Shown in pieces: positions 33,901-45,900 of a stretch of DNA of 64,000 bases (the first letter of the stretch is position 1; every line of letters begins with the position of its first letter). The notes below the pieces were generated by a model. That model was given only the letters and a program-made list of their open reading frames with translations, had not been told where the DNA came from and made no database searches. The DNA comes from Argyresthia goedartella (taxonomy: Eukaryota; Arthropoda; Insecta; Lepidoptera; Argyresthiidae), in assembly GCA_949825045.1 (NCBI GenBank), contig OX463820.1, forward strand, positions 4,166,501 to 4,230,500, given 5' to 3'. The position numbers and the translations under genes are program-made.

Positions 33901-36900
33901 CTAAAACGTTAGAATCGAAAATGCCGACTTGATCCTAAGTCAAAATACAGCTCTGCCACCCCGCAAAGGTTTTTTTTTAATTATTATTATTTTTATAGGT
34001 GACAGAGGGCATCGCAGACTGGGCGATGGGAGAGGCCCTGGCGTATGGATCGCTGCTGCGGGACGGAGTGCACATCCGCTTCACTGGTGAAGACGTCGAA
34101 CGAGGCACCATGGCTCACAGGTCATCTAAACTACATCCATAACGCATATCGTAGTAGGATTCTGTGGTTGTGGAGCAAAAACATAAACATTTATACACAA
34201 CAATTGCTTCTGGCCCCACACTAGATACCCTGTGGCGTAGGAACCAGAAACAGGGACGTCACACATATATAAACATCCAAGACCTTGGGATTTTTTTATT
34301 TTTTTTATCTCCTGCCCGGATTCAAGACCTATAGAGCAAGGAACGCAGAGCTCAAACCACAACCCCACATTTTTATTTTTATTGGAAGGGAAAAATGGAA
34401 TTACCCGTTTCCAGAAGTTAGACCTCCCTGTTATGTACGGGTCCCTACACATTGAGCGGGCATCAGCTCGTGTAGTATACGGGCTAAAAACAATCCCTTT
34501 GTTGTGTTGTGTGACAGTTATCGATAGACGATTTAACTGTAAGCCATGGTAAGCCATGGTTCACAACTCCACAGCGGTTGTCATTCAGTATTCAACGAGC
34601 AGTGTGCAAGGAGATTACTACGACAATGGCAGCTATGTCCGCCTTTTCTCCCGCTTGATGGGGCTGCTGTTGTCGGGGTAAAAAGTTTCATTCTTCTGAG
34701 GTTCAAATTTCTTAGGTTCAAAAACAGGTCACGTGATCTTTAAAATACACTTGCCCCTGGCACAATCAACCCCAAATGAGGTTAGGGGGCCACTCAGATA
34801 AACGAAGCTCTTTGCTTAAATAGATGTAGCGTCAATTTTGGATAGAGTAAACTTTATTCGTAATCTGATTTTTTATTCCGTAGAATTCTGACATTCCAGA
34901 TATTATAAGGTTCTTGTAATGGTTCACACATTGAATACAAGAATCAGTTCATTTAACGCTTGGGTTATTGAGTGATTCGAAGTAAGTTGGCAAGAAATGG
35001 GCCTGAGAACGTGGTTAATTTCGGGGAAGAGAGGTCGGGTCAGGTTTTTTTTTTGTCGCATTCCTGCGAAATGTGTAGGGATCAGAGCCGATTTGGCTGC
35101 GCGCTGAATAAATTATTGATAACTAACTAATGGAAGGTTTTTATGGAACTATAAGGAGAAAGCTAATGTGTTGACTGCAAATATACAATTGCGATTGATT
35201 ATTACGTTGTGGTGAGTCTGACATCACGGGTTTGCATATCTTTTCAGTGATCTTTGTCTTAGACGCTAGCGGTCGGGCATTCAGGCTTAATTAATTGCAA
35301 CCGCTTTATAGCCAGCGATCGAAAAATGTTGTGTATCGGCAATACCAAATGACTTGAGTGATAACCGATGGGTGATTATAGGAACTATGCATACACAAAA
35401 TTGTAAAACAGCGGGCGTGCATGGCGTGTTTGATTGAAACTAGACCCTGTGTAGTTAATGATAAGAAGCTTGCGCTTGGGCAGTATTTGCGGGGTAGGAC
35501 GCCATCTCAACCATGTGGGGCGTCCTATAAATACGAGTGCGGGATCGGAGAAGGGAAGGAGTGTCGTCGACCGTCACGTACACGGACCTGCATCTCTCGC
35601 CGTTCCTCCGCAGTTCGCCCGCCGCTTCGTCGCAAGCGGACGTGCGCAACACGCGCCCGTGCGCGTCGCGATATTACCGTCGCGAGGGTTTGCACGGAGG
35701 GGAATACCTTCTAGGAACGGACGCCGGCTTCGCCTAAGGTCGTACCTGGTCGGTACCCCCTTCGGGCAGCCAACTTGTCCATAGCCCGCTGCTATGGACA
35801 AGTTCAAAAGCCCTTCTAAGGGCTATAGTGATAGTGCTAGTGTTATTGTGGACAGTGCTAGTGCTAGCGCCAGTGAACATCATGTTGATGATACGAGCAG
35901 CCCGCCGCTGGGGGCCACCCCGCGCCGTAGTCGTCTCACCTCATCGATATCCCTCGACCGCCTGCTCCCCGTCTCAACATCGACAGAATATGGGTCCCCT
36001 TTGGTGCGTCGTCCGGTTTCGCCGAGAGCGGAGCTTGAGTTGGACGGATTATATCTAATCCGGGCCGCTCAAGCCAAACTGTTTTCGCCGGGATTACTAC
36101 GCGCCATGGAGGCCTACATCGCCGATAGCCGCGCTGCCCTGGAGGGTACGCCTGCGGCTGACATCGGCGAGGAAATTCTGGACGCGAGACTGCTGGAGCA
36201 GGCGCGTGAACAGCCCCTCATACTGCCGCCACCGCCCCGCGGGACGAGGCGGGCGCGCAGCGAAAGCCCATCCGACGAGGTACTACGGGGTAGCGGAAAG
36301 CGGGCCTTGCTCGCCGACTCGCCATCCCCCCCGCCCCGCCCGCCTACACCTAGGAAGACTGGCCTGGACATGCCAAGGCTTTCGCCCCTGCCGGGCGAGC
36401 CCCAGGCATCCGGGTCCGCCCCCGCCCACGAGCCGACCGCCGCGAGTGAAAGAGACAGTGAGAGCGCTTCAACACTGGAAAGGAAAGGTACGAGTGTTTT
36501 ACATACTAAGTGCTCTCCCACAGTGTCGTTTGCCGCGGCGGCCGCGACCGCAATTCCCATGTCTGGGGCACCGCGCCCCAGCACCGCGTCCCCCCCCCGT
36601 TCAGTGAGGCACCCGGTGCCGCCAACCGCGCGTCCGCCCGCCCCGTCGGCGACCACGTCGCGAGTGCCCGCCCGCCCCACGCGCTCCGCCGCAGCGCCCG
36701 CGATAGTGCCCGCCCGCCCTACGCGCCCCGCCGCCGCGCCCGCGAACCCACCCACCGCCGCGACTGTGCCCGCCCGCCCTACGCGCCCCGCCGCTGTGCC
36801 TGCGAACCCGCACGCCGCCGCACCCGCGATAGGGCCCGCCCGCCCAATGCCGCCCGCCCGCCCAACGCCGCCAGCCACTGCCGCCACTCAAACCGCAGCC

Positions 36901-39900
36901 GCGATCGCCACCACCACCGCCACCCCATCGGGAGGCGCTGCGCCACAGCAGCCCCGCCAGCCGCGCTATCCGCCCCTTATTGTGGAGGTCCTGCCCAACT
37001 GGGCCGACCACTTCAGGGCGATAGCCAGCGAGCTCGGCCGGGCTCCCAGCGCGCGCGCCTACCAAAAGGGTGTGCGCTTCACCCCAACGGCCGAAGACGA
37101 GTACCGGCTTGTGCAGCGTTACCTGTGCAGGCTGGAGAAGGACCAGGGTGTGAGATGGTTCTCATACTCGTTGCCGGCCGACAAGACCCAGAAGGTGGCG
37201 ATCCGCGGGCTGCCTTCTAACACCGCGCCGGAGGAGATAGTCGCGGCGCTTGCAGAACTCGGTGTGGAGGCCGAGTACTGTAAGCAGATCCGGGCGCGCA
37301 AAGGACGACCCGGCTGCATCTTCTTCGCCAACCTGAAGAAGAACCCAGACCGTGCCCCCGGCGCTGTGTACGAGATCACGGAGCTTTTGTACATGCCGGG
37401 GGTGAAGATTGAGGCCTGGCGCTCGAAACAGGGCCCGGCCCAGTGCCACAGGTGCCAGCAATTCCGGCACTCGTCGCATATGTGCCACCGCCCCCTAGCG
37501 TGCGTACGTTGCGGCGGTCCCCACTCGGCGCGGGAATGCCCCCGCCCGAAAGACCAGCCGCCGACGTGCGCCAACTGCGGTGGCCCGCACACGGCAAATA
37601 ATGCGACGTGCCCCGTGTTCCGCCAGGAGGCGCGAAACAAGAAGGCCGGCACTGTGGCGCTCACCAACGCGCCCGGGCCCAAGAAGGTGCAGCGTCCTCC
37701 TCTGCCTCGTCCCGACCTGCAGGAACCAACGGCGCCCGCCTCGCTTATGGCGCAGGCGAACGACGGAGCCCCCAGGCAGAAGACGAAGCGGGGGGGGAAG
37801 AAGAAGAAGAAGGCGACGGCTCCACCTGCCGCCGGCGCCGCGGCGGCTACTCTCGCCGCCAGCGAGACTGCGGCCGCCGCTGGCGCCGCCACTCCGGCTG
37901 CGGCGATAGGGCAGCAGGACTTGGGGCACCTCACAGCCCTGCTCGCCCTCCTCAGCGACCCCACTGCCCTGGGCAGACTCACCGCTCTGCTCCGCAATGC
38001 ATGAGCCGCTCAGGGTCGTCCACTGGAACGCGCAGTCGCTGACAGGGAAGAAGCGGCTGCTCCACGTGTTCCTGAGGGACTACCGTGTCGACGTGATGCT
38101 CATCAGCGAGACACACCTAGCCGGAAGCGACAAGCTGTCGCTGCCCGGCTACTTCGTCTACCGCAAGGACGAGAAGACCTCCAGCGGCCGAACCTTTCGA
38201 GGCTTGGCAGTCATCGTCGGCAGGAAGATCGTCCACTAGCTCGTCGACGCCCAGGAGTATTCATCCCTATATGCTTTGGGCGTCGACCTCCAGGTCGCCG
38301 GCGAGGTGCTGCGACTCTACGCCGCCTACAAGCCCCCCAGTACACCAATCCGCACCGCCGAGCTACGGGGGCTGCTACAGTCGCCGCACCCGACACTTGT
38401 CGCCGGCGACCTCAACGCCAAGTACACCGCCTGGAACTCCACCAGGGTGTGCCCAGCTGGACGCGCCATCCATGCCGACTCCGTGAGCCACAACTACGAC
38501 GTCATCGGTCCCGACGAGCCCACCCACTTCGACACGCGGGCCGGATGGGACATCATCGACGTCGTGGTCGTCAGAGGTCTCCGGACACCGCCGAGCCAGG
38601 AGGTTCTCCCTGACCTCCCTTCGGACCACAGGCCTGTTCTTCTCGTCCTGGCGGATCTGCCCACCCGGGTATCTCCGCCAGCATCACGTCGCCGCTACCA
38701 GTGGGGCGCCTTCACCGCCGCCCTAGACCAACCCTCCACCAGTTGCCCCGTCAACCAGCCGGAAGACGTTGACCGCCTGGCATCGCTGCTAACTACCCAG
38801 ATCCGAGACGCGCTCGACCTATCATCGCACACCGTAGCTCGCGGGGGGAAGCCCAATCCTCTTCCTGCTGAGCTACGCGCACTCATCTGCGATAAGCGCG
38901 CTCTCCGGAAGCAGTGGCAGCAAACCCGCTGCCCCACGATGAAGACCAGGCTCAACGCCATGACGGCAGAGCTGAAGCGCCAACTTGATCTCCACGCTGA
39001 AGAATCTTGGGAACGCCACGTCGAATCCATAGGCGACCACGTCCCCTCCGTGCATCGCCTGTGCCGGGCTTCGTCGACCACTCCTGCTCCTGTTCGACCA
39101 ATCCTGGGCAGCGACGGCCTACCAAGATTCCGAGCCCAAGACCGTGAGGAGATCTTCGCCGAATGCCTCGAGAAGCAATTCAAGCCGAACCCAACGGATG
39201 ATGTGGAGCACGTAGCAACAGTCGAGAGACACCTGCGAGAGTACTTCGCCACGCCGATAGCTCCCGAAGAGGACCCCATCGTCGTCACGCCCGGCCAGAT
39301 TGTGCGTGCATTCCGACGTACCAAGCCCAGGAAAGCCCCGGGCGCAGACCGAATACCCAACACGGCGCTGTTACATTTGCCGCCACGCACTGTGGCGGCC
39401 GTTGCGCGCCTGTTTAACGGTATCTTGCGCACGGGTCACTTTCCAACCCAATGGAAGGAGGGCTTAGTTATCATGTTGCCCAAGCCGGGCAAGGACACCA
39501 AGCTGCCTGAGAGCTATCGGCCGATCACCCTACTGAGCACCATCTCAAAGGTGTTTGAGAAGCTCCTGTTAGCGAAGTTACTGCCCCACATCCAGCCGCG
39601 CCCGTAACAGTTCGGCTTCAGGCCCGAGCATTCTACGACGCTTCAGCTCACCAGAGTACTGAATGACATGACGGTTTGTTTGAACAAAAATGAATACACT
39701 GTCGCAGTACTTCTGGATATGGAGAAGGCGTTCGACAGAGTATGGCACGAGGGGTTGCTGTACAAGCTGTCGACGTCCCCTGCCCCAAGAAGAACGGTCA
39801 AGACAATCGCCTCTTTCCTGAAGAATCGCCGCTTCCGAGTGATGGTGGAAGACGCCGTCTCCGAGGAACGTCCCGTCGCAGCCGGCGTCCCCCAGGGCTC

Positions 39901-42900
39901 CTGCCTATCTCCCGCCTGCTACGCCCGATACACGGACGACATCCCCGTCGGGCCGGGTGCCCAGCTGGCACTCTTCGCAGACGACGCATCCTACTACGCG
40001 TCGTCGTTCCAGGCTCCGCACGATGCCATCAAACTGCAGCGCACCCTGGACATCTTGCCCGACTGGCTCGCCAAGTGGCGACTGTCCGTCAATGTTGGGA
40101 AAACGCAGGCGCTCATCACAGGCCAGAGTCTCCTTCCACCATCGCTCCAGCTCCAGGGACAGCAAATCGAGTGGTCTTCGCAGGTGAAGTACCTGGGTGT
40201 GACCATTGATCGCCGGCTCACCATGAAGCAACACGTTGACAACGTCGTCAGCCAGGTCAAGGTGGCACGCGCCAAGCTGCGTCCACTTTTCGACTCCAGC
40301 CTCCCTCTGAGGGCGAAGCTTGGGATCTACAAGACCTACGAGAGATCCCGCCTCACCTACGCAGCTCCGGCATGGTACGCCCTGTGCTCGGAGACGAACA
40401 AACGGAGACTCCGAGCCCAAGAGAACATCTCTCTGCATGCCATCGTCGACGCCCCCCGCTACGTGAGGAACGCGACAATCCAGAGGGACCTAAGATGGGA
40501 AACCGTGGACCAGTTTGTCCAGAGGCTGGCGAAGGGCATGTTTGCGCGTGCGGATGCTTCACATCTTCCGCACATCGCCGAACTGGCGCCGCACCACGCG
40601 CGCCCGCCCGACCGCCGCCGCCTGCCACGCGACCTGGTTGCCTAGCCGGCGATCACCCACTGCACACCAGCGCCACATCAAGACCACCGCCCGCAGGGGC
40701 CATCCGATGACCTGTCCACAGGAGTGGACAGAGGCGATTCTTTGGGAAGAGGTCCGTCGACCTGACCCCGACTCCCCACGCCCCAGAAAGGGTGCGTGAG
40801 AAGATAATGAAGAAGAAGAAGGGAATCAGTCCGTACGTCAAACCACTGTGGTACACATGTCTTTTGGTAATCTGAACAGTTCAGTCTGCCGTTTTACGCG
40901 TCTGGAATTGGAAGATTTGTGATTGCGTGCTACAGAGAATTTTCGTGTGTGTCTGAAGCGCCGAGATATACCTCGGTTCCTATCCTTTAAATAAACCTAC
41001 CCAAATTCCAAAACTATCCTTGGGTCGTTATATAAGAACTTGTAGGTAATTTGATCTGAGTCTGAGTCTGGGCTTGGAGCGACCCTAATTTTCTTTTTCC
41101 TTCACCATAGGGTTCCTGGATTAGCTCTTAGGATATTCGCGGGTTAATCCTTTCCTCATTCCCTTCGTGTAGCGAGTTTTGGAATTCCCACACACACAAG
41201 TCGTTAAACATACAAGCACATTCAATTCACACACAACCTTCTTCCAGTGGTGTCGATGATGGACGTGGTATAACACTAGGATTTTAGACTAGGCTAGACA
41301 GGAGTTTAGTTGAGGCTAAACCTAGGTTGTCAAGGCATAGGGAGACTGTTTGATCGATGGGGTTCCGCGGATGAAAATAACAAATTCAGAACAAAGTATA
41401 AACGTTGTCGACTCAGATAACCTATCCTGTTGATATCTTTGACATTTGAGTGTTGTCGGGGACGCGCGAAGAGATCAAATTACAGTCTAAAAATCATTGT
41501 TTAGGGACGGGTAGATATTTTGCCTTGCCTTGGATCGTTTTGATTCAAGTTGCATCTTTAAATTAAATGTCAATTTCGCTGGGAGATCTAACGTGTAGAT
41601 TGTGTCACGCATTTATTTTGCTGGGCTCAGTCGAGGCGTGCTGAGGTAAACGAGGTATATAAATCGGTATTTTCCGAAGTACTTAACTAGTTGTGGAGGG
41701 GGTTAGATCTCTAAAGCACTAAAGAAAACGTTTCGATAACATCTAGCTCGAATTCGAATCGAGGACCTTTTGAGGGAACCACTAGGTCAGACCCATTTCG
41801 GAAAATCAAATCGCAATTGTGTAAACCCGGTCTATTTGGATCGTTATTGCCGTGAACTAATTATATGATTGGAGCCACTAAAGCCGCTACTAGCGAGCAC
41901 ATGAAATATCATTGAGTAGTCACGTCGTAACACTACGACGAATAACCATACGATATCCCAAACAAATATTATAAATTGTGGTCGACCACGTAAAAGAAGC
42001 TCCAAGCGCCCATATATACAAAAAAATAACTGGTACCAGTACACAAATTATAACAAGGATCGATCTGGCGCATAACACCGCACTAACTCGAAATACCGGC
42101 TTGCGGGCATACATGTTTTCTCTATTTAACTTGAAACTCTAACTTCCTGAACCAATCTTTCGTTCAACTATTGTACGCCTTCTCGAACGAATTTCTCAAG
42201 AAACGAGAAATTCAGACTTATCATTCCTAGCTTGACATTTTCACAGCTGAATCGGGACATCTCTTTTGGGGGTAGATAGAATAGACGATCATAGCTTTCT
42301 GACAGCGGTGGCTCGACCTTAGCTATTTATGCCGTTACAGATTTATGGTGCCCAAACCGAAGGATATTCTATAGTACAATACCTAGATATTCTAAAAGAA
42401 TCAAGGTCTAACGCGTTACTTTTTAAAAATAACACAACGTAGAAACGATTTTAAACAGTTCAGTTTTGTAAGTAAGATAAATAAGCAACAACAAAAAAAA
42501 GGGGCATTGTTTTCACAATTCATCGAACAAGACGAAGGTTTAGTATTGAAAAAAAAATGGGCCGACCAAAAAAAATCGTTAGTCGGGTTGTACAAGACGA
42601 TTCACTTTCGCAGACAAGTGGTCTTAATAATGGAATTGCGTCAGGACAGGTGACTCAATTGTTATCTGAAATAGTGAGCAGATTAGACAGTTTGGAACGG
42701 GGTTCAAGTGCAAACAATAGCGGGGAAAGTTGTAGTAATGCTAGTAGGACTTCGGACAGACAGACGGACAGACAGGAACTAGAGACGTTTGAACAATCGG
42801 TAGAAAAACGTCAAACATGCATAGTGAAAATGACACAGAAGTTGCCGACATTTGATGGGCGGAGTTCGGAAAATCCGATGATTTTCTTAAGAGATCTAAA

Positions 42901-45900
42901 GGCTTATATCAAAGTCTCGTTAGCTCGAGGGCTTTGATATGGGCAACGGATAGTTTGGTAGGAATTGCAAAAGTTCGAATGAGCATATACAGAGACCCAT
43001 GGCGAACCTATTCGGATTTTGAAAAAGATTTCAGATAGGTATTCTGGGGAGATAATGAACAGGAATTAATTAAACAAAGATTCCTAACCGCGAAGTTCGA
43101 TTCTAAGAAAGGTCAAAGTATGGAAGAATTCTTTGCCTCTCAATTGAATAGCATATATGAGCTAACGATACCGTTTACTGATACGGAGAAGATCAACACG
43201 ATTTTCAGACAGTTGCCGCGCGATATTCAGGTAGCGTTTTTTGCTAGAAAGGATCCAATGACGATACAAGACACGGTCGACTTTCTTCGACAATTAGAAC
43301 GGAATATTGATGGAGGATTAAATGCGTTGCATAGATCGGAGACAATAAATACGAACAATGTAAATCGGAATAGCTACATGCGAGGGCAATATCGTGCTTT
43401 GCGAGTAAATACGATGCGGTATAACTCGGTGAGTCGTAGGAATAATTATAACGCGGGAACAAAGGCACGAAACGAATATGGGACGCGCGCTCGCGGTTAT
43501 TTTCGCGGTAGAGGTAGACAGCCTCAGGCTAGTTTCAAGGCAATAGAGTTCCAAAGGGGCAATGATAGTTCAGGTAATACAGAGGCAGGGCAAAGTTCAA
43601 GTGACAGGAATAATGCGATAAATCAGAATTCAAAAAACTAGTGGACTCGCGCGGGTCGTTCGCGCTCAGATATTTATTACGCTTTAGATGGACAGCCGAT
43701 CAAATTGAAAGAGAGAATAGACTGTATGATTTGTGTAATTTGGATTCGAATGGGGGTGTGAATGAATTTATCCAATTACTAGCGCATAAAGCGCATGGAT
43801 ATGCTGTGTGTTTAGATGAAAAAACGAGCTTGGATTGTAGAGACTGGAATGACAGGCGATTACATACGATATTCAGAGACGACGATTCGACTGAGTGTGG
43901 ACGCGATCTATGTAGTACATTGACATTACCTGTGATAGATGTGTGTATTGGAAATATTGTTGTAAGGAGTTTGATTGATTCGGGGAGCGAAGTCAGTGTA
44001 ATAAGTCGGGGAGTGTATGATGAAGTATGCAGGCAATTGGGAAAACCAACGGAAATACCGATCACAAGTTTGAGAATCACAGATGCGTTTGGGATCAGTA
44101 AAGAGAAGGTGGATAAGTTAGTCACGTTACCATTAACAATAGGTGAATGCGTTATCGATACTCCAATGCTACTATTAACAAGGGTGCCTAAAGATTTAAT
44201 TTTAGGGTTTGATTTTATTCAACAGACGCCAGCCAGTTTAATGTGTGAGGGAAATAAGAGGCTAATTATACGAAGCGCCGGGCGGATGTGTGAAATACCA
44301 TTAGGTACGGGGCCCGATCAGGAAGCTTGTTGTTGTACAATGGAAGTACAGGACCAAGATACCAGTAGAAATATGATAGAGGAATATGTGAATAATTCAT
44401 CAATACCTGTTGAACACAAAACAAAGTTATTGCCGGTGTTAAATAAACATGCAGAGTTGTTTAGCGATAGGGTGGGTTGGACAAATAAATATATACATGA
44501 GATAAAAATGAGAGATGAAACGCCTTTCGTAAAACGAAGCTATCCCATACCGTTCGCATATCGCGATAAAGTAACAAAACGATTGAAAGAAATGGAACAG
44601 ATAGGTATTATTAGCAGGCAATCTACGGATTTCAGCAGTCCATTGAGTTGTGCACTAAAGAAGTCAGGGGAGGTTCGGATATTACTCGATGCGCGAGAAT
44701 TAAACACGGGAATGGTTGGGGAAGTTGAAACTACACCTTTAATGAGTGAGATATTGCAGTCGGGTCACAGGATAAATTACATAGCGGTCATCGATGTCAA
44801 AGATGCGTACTTTTCTATACCATTATCAGACGAATCTAAACGATACACGGGTTTTGTGTATCAAGGCAGAAGTTACGTTTACAACGTTTTACCTCAGGGG
44901 TTGAAAACCAGTGTGGGTTCATTTTCGAGGGCGATGGACTTAATCCTTGGGCCAGAGGTTAGGTCATATTGTTTAAATTTTGTTGACGATTTGGCGATTT
45001 TAACTGAGGGTGATATCGATCAGCATCTGTCTCAAGTGGACACGGTTCTGAGTAATATGAAAGACGCGGGCTTCACATGCAAACTAAAAAAATGCGAGTT
45101 TGCACAAAAAAGGGTCAAGTTATTGGGGCATATTTTGTCTACACATGGTTTACAGATGGACCCGGACAAAGTAGAAACACTCAAATTATATCCATTACCC
45201 AAAACTGTCAGGCAATTGAGAGCGTTTTTGGGGTTCATAAATTACTTTCGGAGATTCAAAAAAAAATTTGTAACGCTAACGCAACCATTATACAATTTAT
45301 TACGGTCTGGAGTCAAGTTCGTTTGGAGTGCACACGTGCAGAGTGCTTTTGACGAGATAAAAAAAAAAATCAGAAAGTATAATATTGAGTCAGCCATTAG
45401 CGGGAAAAACATATGTATGTTCAATGCGACGCCAGCGCTATAGGAATTGGGGGTTACATTTATCAATTAGATGATTTGGGCCAGGAACGAATTATAGGTT
45501 TTTGTTTGCAAGCATTTCGGGGAGCTCAAACGAGATGGTCTGTAAGCGAACAGGAAATGTATGCGGTCATAAATACTTTAAAGCGATTTGAGATATATTT
45601 GCGAGGAGAAAAGGTTGTTATTAGAACAGATCATAAGAGTTTGACGTTCATTAAGTCGTGAACTTTATTGGGGGCACGCGTAACTAGGTGGATTATGTTT
45701 TTGGAGCAATTCGATTACAACATAGAGTATGTGCGTGGGGTCGACAATCAAATTGCCGACACGCTAAGCAGGCACACAGCGGGTCATGGATGTATGAATG
45801 ACAGTATAAATGTTCAGCCGGGAATATTCTGGTTTCAGGCATCGAATACCGCAAGTGTTATTTCGAGTTTACGGGACATTGCGAGATTACAAAGCGAAGA

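Larger units (their letters stand above)
35558..40816 (+). mobile_element. Jockey-type LINE, probably full-length, in the 5' LTR
   Basis: A 5259-bp non-LTR retrotransposon flanked by target duplication AGAAGGGAA (35549-35557 and 40817-40825). It is strikingly GC-rich in an AT-rich setting. It has a 236-base 5' leader, ORF1 with three zinc knuckles, ORF2 with endonuclease and reverse transcriptase overlapping ORF1 by 8 bases, a ~170-base 3' end and a GAA-rich tail. Only two point stops in ORF2 break it, so it is younger than its LTR host. ORF1 type (PRE_C2HC plus CCHC) and ORF2 motifs fit the jockey clade. Confidence 0.92.
34915..42339 (+). repeat. 5' LTR, split by a LINE
   Basis: LTR sequence is 34915-35557 plus 40826-42339. 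The LINE and one copy of its target duplication occupy 35558-40825. It contains a TATA box (35526) and AATAAA (40990). The 3' LTR shows the same site uninterrupted (GGAGAAGGGAATCAGTCC at about 48107-48124). Confidence 0.92.

Noticed and set aside
34126..34557. 143-residue minus-strand frame after exon 11
   Set aside because: Contains low-complexity Lys/Ile runs and matches nothing I know; the intron offers no splice or start support.
36114..36887. 257-residue minus-strand frame
   Set aside because: Antisense shadow of the GC-rich Pro/Ala region of LINE ORF1; low-complexity Gly/Ala/Arg composition with no domain.
36510..37220. 236-residue + strand frame overlapping ORF1
   Set aside because: Out-of-frame reading of the same GC-rich repeat region; Arg/Pro-rich only.
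37119..37997. 292-residue minus-strand frame
   Set aside because: Antisense shadow of the LINE ORF1 zinc-knuckle region; high GC removes stops by chance.
38695..39432. 245-residue minus-strand frame
   Set aside because: Shadow of LINE ORF2; no recognisable domain.
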